Counted from the first letter of the stretch, positions 23,791 to 59,329 are shown. The stretch: 64,000 nucleotides of DNA from Mimachlamys varia (GCA_947623455.1 OX392543.1:16428757-16492756), one strand, 5' to 3'. Translations and numbers: made by a program. Notes: generated by a model not told the origin, from the letters alone.

Positions 23791-25938
23791 CCTAGAGACA
23801 TGATATTTGGCTGGTAGCGTCCTGGGATGAAGCCAAACAAAGTTTTAAAATGAAAATGATGTTGTCTTATAAGGTCACAGGTAAAATATGTTTAAATCTT
23901 AAGATGTTCTTCTAAATGTCTAACATTAAAAGATTTTAGGGGACTTTAGGGTTACACTATAATATAAGTCAGAGATTAATACCAGGTGAGCGATGCAGGC
24001 CCATTGGGCCTCTTGTTTGGAGATAAAGCCACTGCCATATTAGATGGCAACTATATTTATATCCAGAGAAGCTTCAACCACAAGCTCCAGAGAATGTCCT
24101 AGCCAGAAGAAGAGAAACTATCTCAAATTCATGAGCATCGCCTTACTAGATGGCTACATTCTGGACACAGTAGGACCATTCACTGGCAGCAAAAATGATG
24201 CTACAATTACAAAAGATGTCATGGACAAGCTAGTTACTTGGCTACAACCAGATGACAATGTTGTCGTTGACCGAGGTTTTAGAGATGTCCTACAAGTTCT
24301 CGAAGCCTCTGGCCTCTATGCTAGCATACCGTCATACCTGAAACACGGTCAAAGTCAACATTCTGACGTCCAAGCAAATCTTGACAGAACTATCACCAAA
24401 TCGAGGTGGATTGTGGAATCCTATCATGGTCGTCTGAAACACTAGACGTTCTTCGACAGCTTTATCAATGTCATTGAGGCTTTGCTTCGAACCGTCACAG
24501 CCTGTCTGAATGGTTATAGAGGACCGACCTACCAGAGATCTCCAGAGAGAGATGCCAAAGATAGACTAATGGCTGAACGTATGAAGGACCGTTTGACAAC
24601 ACCGAATGGTTTAGCTCAGAGAGTCAAGACAGATCTGGATCTATCTAGATGGGCAAGGTCCGATTTTGTCAAGATGGATGCATCTTCCGTACTGTTTCCC
24701 CGACTCGATCTCGATTACTTGAGAACCATTACGTGTGGAACGTATCAGATATCTCTGGCTCCTGGTTACATCGCCGAACATTTAAGTGATGACGGAGACT
24801 ATGAGGTGCGGCTTTACCAGCACTCCCCAGACCTTCTCCGATGTCAAATACATTCGCGATACAAAAGCCAAACGAAATATAACGCTTGGGTACGGTTCAC
24901 CGTTTCACCTGATGATGAGGCCCCAATAAAAGACTACTACTGCCAGTGCCCAGTTGGAGACAATTGTACCTTGGGTATTACAGGGCGTTGGAAAACCCTC
25001 GACCATTACAACCACAGGTAAAGAAATTCCGATAAAACTTGAAATAGTTTTCCATGCGGCAACATGTCAAAATGTCATATGTCATATGTCAAAAGTATGT
25101 TTGGGGCTCGATATGAAAGATCCCCGTTACCATGTGACTCACCAAACTTATAAATATAGGTATTATACAATCGCCCATAGCTATGAACACTCTCGTAAAT
25201 GCAAAAACCAACCAAAATCATAAGGAACACGTTTTGTGTGTTGTTCTGTCTATTTGTCAGCCAATGTCTTCAACCACGGGGACTTGTGAAGTAGCCATCT
25301 TGGATTTCTTTCATGAAAAAGGGTTTCTCTCACTTTTTTTCATATCTGTGTACATATTCTCAACATACCGAGCAAATACTCTCGTGTTTTGTTAATTATC
25401 AAAAGAAAGTCGAAAATCGGCAATTCAACCATAGGCTAATTCAACCCAAGATTTGAAAATGTTCCACCATTTACATTTTGATGATTTTTCCTCTCATCAA
25501 TAGCATATTACGTACTGTTTGATAGGATAAAAATTGGTTTGCATCCAACGCCCATAAAAGGGTGTATTCTCTAAAAAACACAGTTTTTGTGTCTAAAATG
25601 TTATCATCGAAAATGGCATTTTTGAGATTGTTTCTTCCATAAAACAGCCAAATGGCGCAATGGAAACATGATTTTTTGTCACAATCATGCCATGAATGCA
25701 TTCTTTACGGTGACTATCATTTGATTAGTTTTTCATTAATATTTAACATAACATGCACATTTTATCAACACTTAGACAGTTTCTGAAAGGTACAACTTTG
25801 AGGAGCCATAAAAAACAAACCAAGTGACCTAAATCTTTATACTTTATAGATTTGTGACCACAACGACATGGGCAATGCACCACCAACAGGAAATTTGAAT
25901 CAGAGAAGGGGCCATTTTGGAAACAGGCCCTTTGACTT

Positions 25939-26033
25939 GTTTGTTTACATTCCCCTATATACGTATGGTCATGTTTAGCCATATGTGGCCAAATCTGCCT
26001 ATATGGCCAGATTTGGCAGTGCCCCAGTACCTG
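25939..26033 (-). repeat. Right terminal inverted repeat of the 7.4-kb transposon
   Basis: Reverse complement of 18667-18760 with about ten differences. TTTGT follows at 26034-26038. Confidence 0.88.
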
Positions 26034-26423
26034 TTTGTTACGGCTAAGATAATGTGTATGTATTTTACCTCCGTTTCTACGGAACACCAAGTAATTAGGC
26101 AATTGTACAGAGGTATCAGTGTTTTTCCTGGGTATTTTGGGAAAAATTCAATTTGTCAAATTGGGAAAAAAATTAGCGTGAACAGGTAATAAATTGGGAA
26201 AAAATTTAAACCCAACCACACTCATTAAAATGTTCCATGCTAACTAATTTTACAGTACACAGTGTATCATTTAGCTTTATGGTATGGTAAACAATGAAAA
26301 CAAAGAACTGGGAGTTACATGGTGAGTCGAGTCTGAGTCACAGACTCGCTCACTGATATTTCTTTTAATGATTTGTTATTCATTATTACATCATGTGCGT
26401 GCGTCGGCAGGAAAAACACTGGG

Positions 26424-27120
26424 TATAGTCTATGGGACGTCGTTTTACTATTTATTAACAAAACTTGATATTCAAAATTCGAATTATGGATATCCAAAAA
26501 TGATTTATGGATATCCAATTTCCATAAATCATTTTTTGATATCCATAATTCCAATTTTGGATATTTTTATATGCTTTGAATTTAGAATATATCCAAAGTC
26601 GATTTTTGGATATCCAAAAATGATTTATTGATATCCAAAAATTGAATTATGGATATCCAAAACTAGATTTATGGATATCACAAATTCCATGTATTTTTGG
26701 ATATCCAAGAGTCATTTATGGATATCCATAATTAAAATTTTGGATATCCTAAATTATTTACGTATAATTATCCAAAATTCAAACAAAACTAGATATCCAA
26801 AACAGCGCATATGAATCAAGGATATCCAAAATTTGATTTTTGGATATCCAAAAATTGGATTATCAATTTCCAAAAACGATTTATTGATATCCAAAATTCA
26901 ATGATTTTTTGGATATCCATAATTTGATTTTTGGATATCCAATTATCATTTATCGATATCCACAATTTGAATTTTGGATATCCAAATATAATTTAGGATA
27001 TCCAAAATTATTTAAAAATATCATGAATTTGAATTATGGTTATCCAAAATGAATAATGGATATCCATAATTCAAATTTTGGATATCAAGTTTTGATAGTA
27101 AAATGGCACCCCATAATAGT
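26424..27120. mobile_element. Foldback element built from GGATATCC units
   Basis: About twenty GGATATCC or near variants (flanked by TTT and AAA) recur every 20-23 bp from 26480 to 27085, so the whole array is self-complementary. The outer ends are inverted: 'gtcgttttactat' with 'aaaacttgatatt' on the left, and 'atatcaagttttgatagtaa' with 'aatggc' on the right. No coding sequence. Confidence 0.75.
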
Positions 27121-27419
27121 CTCATACATTCCACATGGATTACTGGGTCTGGTGTCTACTGTCTACGGTAATTATAACACACTAGCTGTAAAAGAAAATG
27201 TCTACGAGGCAATCCCATACTTGCTAGCAACATCAAAAGTATTTAATCCAACCATTTCATTTGATTCATTTAAACCTAATATAAGTATTATAATGTTGTC
27301 GCATTGAGACAGGATATATACAGAAAAAATGAATACTTATACAATGTATATAGTTACCATGATTAAATTTATTACTTTTTCACGAAATTAGCCATATTGG
27401 AAATATCCTCCTTGGCAAA

Positions 27420-27880
27420 AAACAAGAAACTAGCACTGGTACCATGACAGGTCTTATGTGAACCAGTTTCAGTGAAACTACACAGGGGTGTTAAAATATA
27501 TACCATGAGTGAGTGTGAATGCAAGGTATTTTTCTGCAGTATTTGGTTGCCATAGTAACCACGCAGGTAACAATACCCATGTTCTTGTGGAAAACTTTAT
27601 CAGGACAACTCCTCATTAAATTTTGAACCTATATGAATTTGAAGTTGTAAGGGACTAGGTATAGATATGCATGCATATTTTTTACCTGAAATTTAGGTTG
27701 CCATGCATATGGTAGCCAAGTCACGTTTGTTGGAAAATTTTGCCAAGACATCTCCTAAACCAGTCACCCAATTTCAATGAAGCTACACAGGAATGTTAGT
27801 AACCATGTTTAGATATGCATGCAGGTTATTCTATGCAGACATTTAGGTTGCCATGGTAACCTGGTCACTATACAATATAA
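27420..27880. repeat. Degenerate ~140-bp tandem repeats (about three units)
   Basis: Recurring blocks are 'gaagctacacagga' or 'gaaactacacaggg', 'atgcatgca' and 'ggttgccat..ggtaacc', plus 'ggaaaa..tt..caggacaact'. This resembles the cores of bivalve tandem-repeat elements, but no hairpin ends are seen. Confidence 0.55.
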
Positions 27881-28530
27881 CTAGTGCCAGAACGGGTAAC
27901 CAGATATCCGGTTCACGGTTTGGTTTGCATTTCCTAAAAGTGTTATCCGGTTAGCATTTGAAATATCCGATAACGGTCATCAGTGTCCTGTGTGGCAAAA
28001 GCTCCCCAGCCCCTAATTGTCCCCTGTTCAAATCTCGGTATTTTGTACACATGTACTTTTGAAGTGAATCTACTTACTATTTTTGTTAATTTGTAGCAGC
28101 CACGATCTTATTAATTGTTAGCCTTGATCAAAAGCTAGGCTGTGACACAAAGGATTGTTCTCCACCTTAGTTGCTTGATCTCTCCAAGCATATAAGTGAG
28201 CGAGTTTTGTACTGTCAGTCACATCAGGTACCGGGAATCGTAAATGCGCATTAGAACTACATAAAATAGCTAGTACACTGTTACATTTGTAGTTACTTTG
28301 CTGAAAGTACACAGGAAACCTAAATGAAATTAATAAATAGGAATATCTGTCTCAGTATGTTGTGTATTGCGTCATATATATGATGGAACAATATATGTGA
28401 CCCAGTGGGTGGAGTACTGTACTACGATAATTTTAACAGAGTTATATACCATAATTCGGTTACGGTTCGGTTGGTCCGAGTCGGTTAGCTGATAAGCAAT
28501 TTTGCTAACTGTTCCAGCACTAATTATACC
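27881..28530. mobile_element. Possible MITE with imperfect inverted ends
   Basis: The left 'tagtgccagaacgggtaacc' and the reverse complement of the right end 'tagtgctggaacagttagc' are similar. The subterminal left 'ccggttcacggtttggtt' faces 'ggttacggttcggttggtcc' on the right. The ends resemble hAT-type termini, but I could not define a target duplication. Confidence 0.4.
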
Positions 28531-28612
28531 AGTCTTTATTGCAATCTGACCATGCAAGAATTTATTAAGTCTAACTTGCTTGATTTCAAATTAAAGTTTA
28601 TTTCTTTTACAG

Positions 28613-52155
<23,543 letters not shown>

Positions 52156-52646
52156 AAGTGTTCATATATTATCTATCCCTTCGTAGAGTGAGCATGACCC
52201 AATTGGATGTCTTGCAATAATTTCATAATTTCCTACCATAGAATACACAGTGATCAGAAGGATTCATCACAAGGAAGACACATGGAGTTTTGTCGGGAAC
52301 GAAAGTGTATATTAAGATTTTAAGACACTAGTATTTCTGCGTGTCTATTGAAACTTCAGCTGCTATTTTAACACTAGTTATTTCCAAGTTTCTATTTGAA
52401 CATCCCTCTGCTAGTTTGCAATACTGGTTTGAGTGCATTTCTGTATAATCATTTTCAGGTCGGTAAAAGACAATGGTACACGTGATACTAACCAGTGTTC
52501 CAAAAGGATTCTGGTGAATTCCTGAATATTCCACAGAAAGGTTGTTCAATTGATGACTTATATGGACATAAATTGGCTTTAATGAAAGTTATAGGATCCC
52601 TGTACCACTGCCAAAAACTGTAACTTGGTATTGAAAACTGTCTTTT
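52156..52646 (+). other. ICA1: ICA1 3' UTR, proximal part
   Basis: Non-coding sequence directly after the stop. No AATAAA was seen before the MITE at 52647. AATAAA-type signals occur further on (near 53567 and 53831), so the UTR may include the MITE. Confidence 0.45.
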
Positions 52647-53021
52647 AAAGGCCCAATATACGTAACTTTCGGCAAAACTTGAAGCGAAAATCAAGCCTAT
52701 TTATAGATTTAGTTAAGATTAACTGGTATCAGTAATATTTAAGATGAATTCTTTTGCGGTTACCGGTACAGCAGCAGTTTAAACACGGTATTTGTAAATA
52801 CGTGTCCATTTCGAACCGTCTTCTACCTTTGGTTTGTTGTTGAAGTGTGCCCGACCTGAATTATTTTCAATTCTTTGGATTTTTTTGTCAAGAGTTTCTT
52901 GTTAGTTACCGCTCAGGTTTACTTCATTTTAGGCTTATTTTTGCATGGTTATCAACTGGATTTTTTGCAGAATTTTTCAAAATCACAAAAATTTCCCTGA
53001 AGTTATGTATATTGGGCCTTT
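52647..53021. mobile_element. 380-bp MITE, copy 2
   Basis: 'aaaggcccaatatacgtaac' on the left and 'gttatgtatattgggccttt' on the right. Same orientation as 34084-34470. Flanks suggest a TTAA or TAA target, not resolved. Confidence 0.85.
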
Positions 53022-53140
53022 AATGACTTCACTGTAGCTTAAATGATAGAATAATTAATTTCTTTGTAAAAGAGCTTACAGGTTAAGGGGAGGTAACTGT
53101 ATCCATTACAGGTTAAGGAGAGGTAAGTGTATCCATTTAC

Positions 53141-53402
53141 AGCAATCGCAACATCTTGGGGAATTTTGGAAATCTACTCCCTCGAATGCATGCGCCTGGA
53201 AGCCATGCTGTGAATCATGCCATTGTTGGAAAGTCATTGGACTTTATCAATTCTTCAATTATAAATTCTTCGGTGTAGCCACGGGCACAGCTATTTTGGA
53301 ACATGAACTTTACACCATGTGACCTTCTATAAATGCATTCGAGGGTGTAGATTTCCGAAGATCACCGGAAATTTCCCTCCAGATATTGCAATTGCATTTA
53401 CA
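53141..53402. mobile_element. MITE with ~60-bp inverted ends
   Basis: 'gcaacatcttggggaatttt' and 'gaaatctactccctcgaatg' plus 'cat' on the left, facing 'atgcattcgagggtgtagat' and 'ttccctccagatattgca' on the right. It is preceded by two near-identical 'acaggttaagg.gaggtaa' repeats. Confidence 0.7.
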
Positions 53403-54437
53403 GGTTAAGGTTGGGAACTGTAAAAACTAATTGCAATGAAACAGGGATCTTCAGTCTAAATTCTACAATTTACATATTTCTCATTTCAATTTGCATAATT
53501 ATTTTTTCCAACTTAAAAATAATGAGGTCATTTCGATTTTAAATTTCACACAAATTAATAAATTTCTTTCGATTACTTAATTTCTGATCTGATTTGACTT
53601 CAAATTTTCTCACGATTTATACTTTCTGATGTCATGCTTTAAATTTAGATTTTTTTACCAAAGGAATAATTATTATGTTGTGTTGACATTTTTTTCTCAA
53701 AAATGATTGATTTGTTGTTTTGATGATACAAATATTGCTTCAGTATATATAGGTTCTGACATCTATATGACTCAAACAGAAGTGCTTTACAGCATGTGTA
53801 GTTTGTTTTCCTTGAAAAGTTAGTACCCTCAATAAATTTTCAAATTTAAAGTGACCAAGTAAAAAGCCAGCATTTCATTATATAGTTATGTTTCAATCTC
53901 ACTTTTTATCTATTTGGTCAAAGAAAGTTTTTGATCTGAAATTTAATTTATCAGTGAATCTCCTATTCAAAGAATAGTACTTGTTTTAACAAACACTTAA
54001 TATCTTAGGCTCTTTCTAAATAATGATAATGTTGACATAATTTAAGAAGTAAATATATTTGTTCGTATAGGAATTCTTCATTTGCCTTTTGACCCAAATT
54101 GATATTTGATATACTTGTATTTAATGTGTATTACCTTGCCCACCCCCCATTCTCCAACCCTTGGTACAAGTGTTCCTTGTGGATAGATATTACTTATTAC
54201 ATTCTCAGTACAATTGCCTGTTATTACATCAGTGGATATTCATTCTCTGTGAATAATTTGCCATTAACTGCCATATATTTTATAACGTAAATATGTTATT
54301 AGTCCCCAGCCAGTTGTACAGGGAGGAACTTAAGCTTTGAGGTCCATTAAGCGGTGCCTAAATCTTATAATCTGTATCCTATGGTTTTCCAAAATTTAGA
54401 ATTGGATTACTCCTGAATATGAGAGACTGTCCTGAAA

Positions 54438-54528
54438 TAACTCATTTACCCCTTTACTTTCATAATGAACTATTCCAACCTATATATTTGGAAGACTTCA
54501 AATGATTCTTCAGGGGTGAAGGAGTTAA
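54438..54528. mobile_element. 90-bp MITE, copy 3 of 6
   Basis: 'taactcatttacccc' to 'cttcaggggtgaaggagtta', with inner 'ataatgaactattccaacc'. Confidence 0.7.
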
Positions 54529-54953
54529 ACACCAGGATATTCAAAGCAAGAGTTATGGCCCTTTGTCAGTGGTTGGCTGGTTATGTGACATTTGTGTTGC
54601 ACATAATAAGAATGCAGCTCTCAGACACCAAAGGAAATACACTGCCATGAGACCAACAGATCATCAAAATGGTATTTTTCTTAAGAGTTTATCCAAATGT
54701 TATAAGAAGATTGCAAATATTTGTCTTAAAGAGTTCCAAAATAGTCTTAGAAGGGTAACAAAATAAATGTCTCAGAGCCTCTAAAACAATTTTATTACCT
54801 TTCTTAGACTGTTTTTGTACCCTTCAAGGGAACAAAAACTGTCTTAATATTGGGGTAACACATTTGTCTTGAACGGTACCAAAACATTCTAGAAATTATT
54901 AATAGAAACTTAATGTTGACTATGTTTTGTATCTATATCATATTGGTATAAAA

Positions 54954-55042
54954 TAACTCATTCACCCCTGAAGACACATTTGAACTCTTCTTATTCACAA
55001 AACGGAATAGTTCATTATAGAATTTCAGGGGTGAATGAGCTA
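54954..55042. mobile_element. 90-bp MITE, copy 4 of 6
   Basis: 'taactcattcacccctgaag' to 'atttcaggggtgaatgagct', the best-preserved inverted ends in the family. Opposite internal orientation to copies 3 and 5. Confidence 0.78.
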
Positions 55043-55865
55043 CAGGTAGTGTTCATTCTGTAGTATTAATTTGACACTGTTATTGTAGAAGGCTGAATCT
55101 CATGTGACTGGCCGGAGGTGTAAATGAGATCTCATGTGAAGGTTGTGACCTGAAGATATGGCCTTGACATTTTTTTTTCAAGGTTAAACTTCCAACATAT
55201 GTGCTTCTTTTATGTTACTTTTTCCAATGAAATTTCAATTCAGATTACGTTTTCAGGCTAAATGTCAAAATTCATGAAAACCTGAAAAGAAAGTTGTTAA
55301 TTATTATTTGAAAATGACCTAATATATGGTGTTGTGTAGTTTATCTAGATCTTCTATTATTTAGTTGTGAAATAACGTTTTTGTTATTGAAAGGATTCTA
55401 CAATGTAAATTATTCCTAATCTCTATTATTTTTAATATTGTTATACATTGTACATACAGTGTAGTCAGAAACATTCCTTTTTCCATGTTGTTACAATGTT
55501 ATTGTTACTTTTTTTTCCTTATTGGTGTTTTGTTTTTCATTGTTTATTTACATTCTTCAATACTTGTTTCTATAATCTGATCTATTATGGACTTGTTCAC
55601 AACATTAATTAGGTAATCTGTCATGTAGGTACATTTTTATTTTCATTTTTACTGAAACATTGAAAGAAAGGAATGAAACAGTTGAAGAAGTCTGCAGCCA
55701 GAACTATTTTAGCATTACTCTTTGTCAGTCTCGTTTGTTGTTTCCTCGGTCTGTTAAGTTTTGTTCAGTGCTATAACTAAACAAATACATTTTCTAAAAA
55801 TCTGTGCAGTAAATTAAAATATTTTATGTTAATCAGGTGTAACTTTGAAATGTGTTCTCTATAGT

Positions 55866-55955
55866 TAACTCCTTCACCCCCTGAACTTTCATAATGAGCT
55901 ATTCCAGCCTTTGAATTGGAAGAGTCCAAATGTGTCTTTAGGGGTCAATGAGTTA
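55866..55955. mobile_element. 90-bp MITE, copy 5 of 6
   Basis: 'taactccttcaccccctgaa' to 'tctttaggggtcaatgagtt'. Confidence 0.7.
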
Positions 55956-56378
55956 AGATTATACAAAGAGTATGCTACCTTTCTTTGGCATGTACCTCTT
56001 TCTCACACGAATTTAAATAAGTAAGAAAGTTGTAAAATAGTAAGGAATAATGTTATTTGGACTTTTTTGTTGTAAAATCTGCACTACTGCAGTATCTCAA
56101 TAATTTGCACATTAATTTAAGAATGAGAAAATCGAATACAAATCACAAATATAATTTGGAAGAAGCAATATAACGTAAACTGTTTTAATCTTCCACTCAT
56201 CCATATTGTATTATTAACAGCATCCATCGTTTAGTATAAACTGAAGGAGAGCATCAATGAAAAGTGCTGACCCTCAATGTAAATTATTATCTTGAGGTGA
56301 AATTTGAACACTCAGAATCAAGTGTGGACTCTTAGGAAGTGTATGAACCTTCAGGAAGGGAGAGGAAAAACATGGCGT

Positions 56379-56470
56379 TAAGACTTTCATCCCTGAATTT
56401 TCGTAATAAACTATTTCTTCCTTTGATTTGGAAGAGTTCAAATGTGTCTACAGGGGTGATTGTGTTTGAA
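56379..56470. mobile_element. 90-bp MITE, copy 6 of 6
   Basis: 'taagactttcatccctgaat' to 'tgtctacaggggtgattgtg'. The most diverged of the three neighbouring copies. Confidence 0.6.
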
Positions 56471-56607
56471 CTGGCTAAAGATTGGATTAAATAAGCTTTT
56501 CTTTTGATCACTGCTTTAACTGTTTTTTACTCGGACGGTTTCGACGACATACTGCCGGCTTGATCACAGTTGACGCTAGTGATGTGGGAGTTACTCCCCC
56601 TTGTTCA

Positions 56608-56632
56608 CCACACATGTGGTGAACAAAGTGTC
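56608..56632. repeat. Perfect short hairpin
   Basis: 'ttgttcaccaca' and 'tgtggtgaacaa' pair across a very short centre. No poly-T follows, so I see no reason to call a terminator. Confidence 0.7.
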
Positions 56633-56954
56633 TTAAACATGGCTGAGTCGAAATCTGGCAAAAGGAAAGCTTATCTTATCCAAATTTCGTGCTAAATGAA
56701 CGTCTTCAGTGACAAATATCGTATTAATATATACAAAGTCTACAATTCTTTATCTATATATAAGTGTGTGTTGTTTATTTACACAAGTGATGTATGCTGG
56801 TTATAATGTTGGTGATCTCTACTTATCATTTTGATGTTTATAATCACACATAATGGCTATATTCAGGAGGTTTACATTCTGTTCATGGTAAAAATGATCA
56901 TAAATCATGGCATTAACATGCTAAGAAATCTCTATGTTAACAGAATGATTGAAA

Positions 56955-57965
56955 TCACAATGCGAGCATACTGGTTATAGTCATAGTGTTAACATTACGG
57001 TTTAAAATTCTGGTTATTATAGTGATGCTGTGATTGCAAGCTATAATCATAGTGTTAGCATTACTGTTTCAAATTCTGGTCATTATCATGATGCTAAATT
57101 GCTGGTTATAATCTTAGTGTTAACATTACTGTTCAAAATTCAGGTCATTATAACGATGCTGTGATTGCAAGCTATAATCATAGTGTTAGCATTACTGTTT
57201 CAAATTCCGGTTATTATCATGATGCTAAATTGCTGGTTATAATCATAGTGTAAACATTACTGTTCAAGATTCTGGTTATCATCATGATGCTAAATTGCTG
57301 GTTATAATCATAGTGTAAACATTACCGTTCAAGATTCTGGTTATCATCATGATGCTAAATTGCTGGTTATAATTTTAGTGTTGAAACTACTGTTCAAAAT
57401 CCAGGTTATTATCATGATGCTAAATTGCTGGTTATAATCTTAGTGTTAACATTACGGTTATAATATAAACTTTATTTATTTTACAACAATTATGAAACAA
57501 GTTATACAACTTAAATTAATCACTCTTGTTGGCTCGGATGCTAGCGCGCGAGGGACTTATTGTGGGAGGAAACCGGAGTACCCGGATAAAACCCACGTGG
57601 TTGGGCAGGTGACCCCATACCTTTTCACGTCCGGTCGGGGAATCAAACTCCGGCCGCCTTGGTGAAAGGCAAATGCGCTATCCATTGCACCACCCGACCA
57701 CCCCGGGTTTCAAATTCCAGTTATTGTCATGATGCTAAATTGCTGGTTATAATCTTGGTGTTAACATTACTGTTTTAAATTCTGGTTATTATCATGATGC
57801 TAAAATGCTGGTTATAATCAAAGTGCTAACATTACTGTTTCAAATTTCAGTTATTGTCATGATGCTAAAATGCTGGTTATAATCTTGTTGTTAACATTAC
57901 TGTTCAAAATTTCGGTTATTGTCATGATGCTAAAATGCTGGTTATAATCATAGTGTTTACCGGTA
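56955..57965. repeat. ~65-bp tandem array, interrupted by a SINE
   Basis: Unit: 'attctggttattatcatgat', 'gctaaattgctggttataat', 'catagtgttaacattactgt', 'tcaaa'. Each unit consists of two related ~32-bp halves. A looser continuation reaches about 58200. The SINE at 57462-57711 interrupts it. Confidence 0.9.
57462..57711 (-). mobile_element. tRNA-derived SINE, full-length-looking
   Basis: On the minus strand, from 57711: 'tggtgcaatggatagcgcat' (A box), 'ggccggagtttgattccccg' (B box), a central 'gggtactccggtttcctccc' block, then 'caagagtgattaattta' and an AT-rich tail ('aaataaataaag'). The tRNA head is mutated and followed by unrelated sequence, so this is a SINE and not a tRNA gene. Central block and tail are shared with 29275-29405. 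Confidence 0.85.
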
Positions 57966-59329
57966 CATTACTGTTCAAAATTCTGGGGCCAGTTGTTTAA
58001 AAGTTGATTAGCTTGATCAGTGATTAGCTGCCCTGGCCCTGATAACTATCATGATGCTTACATACTTGTTATAATTAAGGATTTAACGTTTCTCTTAATA
58101 TCATGGATTTTACTTTCCTGTTATTATTATCATGATTCTAACATACTGGTTATAATCATGATGTTAACATACTGTTATGATCATGATGTTTGCATATTTG
58201 AATGAAACATTAATTTGATTTAAATGATTATTGTAGTATAATCATGATCGTGACATATTGTTCATGATCATGACGAATTGCATTATATTTAGAATCCTAA
58301 AAATAATGTGAAGATTATGTTGATCATCATATTTACATAATTATTTCTCATTTCCTATTTAAGACTGCCTGAATTTCACAATGTGTTAAGGGCTATCTGT
58401 TTGTGATTATGGTTTGGTTTTAAACATGATGAATATAACAGATAAAATTATTTAATTGTACATGTCAATCAGTTCATTTCGGGATCAAAGTGCAAATATC
58501 CTTGTATGTCTACCATTGTCTGAAATCCTGCTTATCATAACCCTTTTCATAAGTGTTGTCTGATCTCTGTGCTAAGTGGTTGTCGGAGACGGTTGTTTCT
58601 GCGAGTAACCCCTTGGTCTTGTTGTCAAATCTTTGTGTGCCCAACCCTCGGGACTTTCCAAAGCTTTCTGTATGACAGTCTCTGGAGCTTGTTGACAGAG
58701 CTGTCCTCTGTGCTTTATCAAAGATTATATTATCACTGTTCTCAGATAATGTTGAATAAAAGCTAAGATACATTAAAAACCTTGACATTTCTGTCTTTCT
58801 CAACAAGAAATTTGCCGTAATGCAAAGTTTTATTAATGTCACCATCTATTTTATTTTTATTTTTTTTCTGGAATGTAATAGGGGAAAAAATCATATTTAT
58901 TATCTATATTGACAATCTTACAGCAAAATTTGAAAAAGAATTGCCAGAGAAGAAACAAACTGTCGGATATATATGTTAAGATTTGAAAGAAATGAAAATA
59001 CAGAAAGATTTGTAGCGGATTGTACTGTTGACAATCCATTAAAACTATACACAATTCAACCAACACAAAACACACAAGTAGACCTAACGAATTAGTCAAT
59101 ATCAAAACCAAATGGACAATGGCGTAGTTTTAACGGGCGCTTTAGGAGATCTGTCCTTGATGAAAGAGTGCACCAAGGCATAGAAATGGGTTTTAACAAA
59201 ATTTGATAATCACAAAAACCCCCTTTTATTTCTTATGTTGAGCTACACAGGACAGGAACGATTAACCAGTACATGTTTGAAACATCCAAACTCAAACTTC
59301 CATAAGCAAGATTAGCAATCCGTGCTCGA

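Larger units (their letters stand above)
21369..24015. mobile_element. Hairpin-ended tandem-repeat element, copy 1
   Basis: The left end 'ttagctcacctggcccgaag' plus 'ggccatgtgagct' is itself a hairpin. A (CGTC)n tract follows at 21419-21480, then about 16 copies of a ~145-bp unit, and the right end is 'ggtgagcgatgcaggcccat', 'tgggcctcttg'. TTT flanks both sides (21366-21368 and 24016-24018). Removing the element plus one TTT restores the transposase reading SEAFGDKATAILDG. Ends are shared with copies at 39861 and 45794. No protein is encoded; non-autonomous. Confidence 0.88.
20444..25021 (+). pseudogene. DDE_Tnp_4 / ISL2EU-like transposase, decayed and split by an insertion
   Basis: The start MEGKCVGEGCQLYFKKRSG (20444) hits an in-frame TAA at 20543. 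It then reads WLLDTLVQQGLLSAKEQALI and CQKCYMKYLRN, a Cys-rich N-terminal domain. The frame changes near 20790. A helix-turn-helix block follows (CSSPFGISKSSVSKTFHSIV), then SEAF at 21368, where a foreign element enters. After it, at 24016, the sequence resumes FGDKATAILDGNYIYIQ (TTT duplicated); LDG carries the first catalytic Asp. Next come GPFTGSKNDATI and VVDRGFRD (second Asp). A frameshift lies near 24098, and a nonsense TAG at 24443 follows RLKH. The C-terminus has YYCQCPVG, the start of a SWIM-like zinc finger, but the expected CxH half is missing. Confidence 0.75.
18667..26033 (+). mobile_element. 7.4-kb DNA transposon with 94/95-bp terminal inverted repeats
   Basis: The left end reads 'caggtactggggcactggca', 'aatctggccatataggcaga', 'tttggcc...' to 'gtaaacaaac' at 18760. 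The reverse complement of 25939-26033 reads 'caggtactggggcactgcca', 'aatctggccatataggcaga' to 'gtaaacaaac'. TTTGT flanks both ends. Between them lies a decayed DDE_Tnp_4-type transposase on the plus strand (20444-25021), split by a 2.65-kb insertion, so the original element was about 4.7 kb. The family is probably ISL2EU or another PIF/Harbinger relative, judged from the transposase, but a 5-bp duplication is not what I would expect for those, so it may be a distinct lineage. Confidence 0.85.

Noticed and set aside
56608..56632. Rho-independent-style terminator
   Set aside because: Hairpin without a T run, and the concept does not apply to a nuclear animal gene.
57630..57705. tRNA gene on the minus strand
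   Set aside because: A and B boxes are present, but stems do not close into a cloverleaf and the sequence continues into a SINE body.
56955..57965. CRISPR-like regular repeats
   Set aside because: The spacer-like halves are themselves repeats of each other, the context is a eukaryotic genome, and there are no cas genes. It is a minisatellite.
58510..58845. 111-codon minus-strand frame
   Set aside because: No recognisable domain and no splice or start context. Treated as chance.
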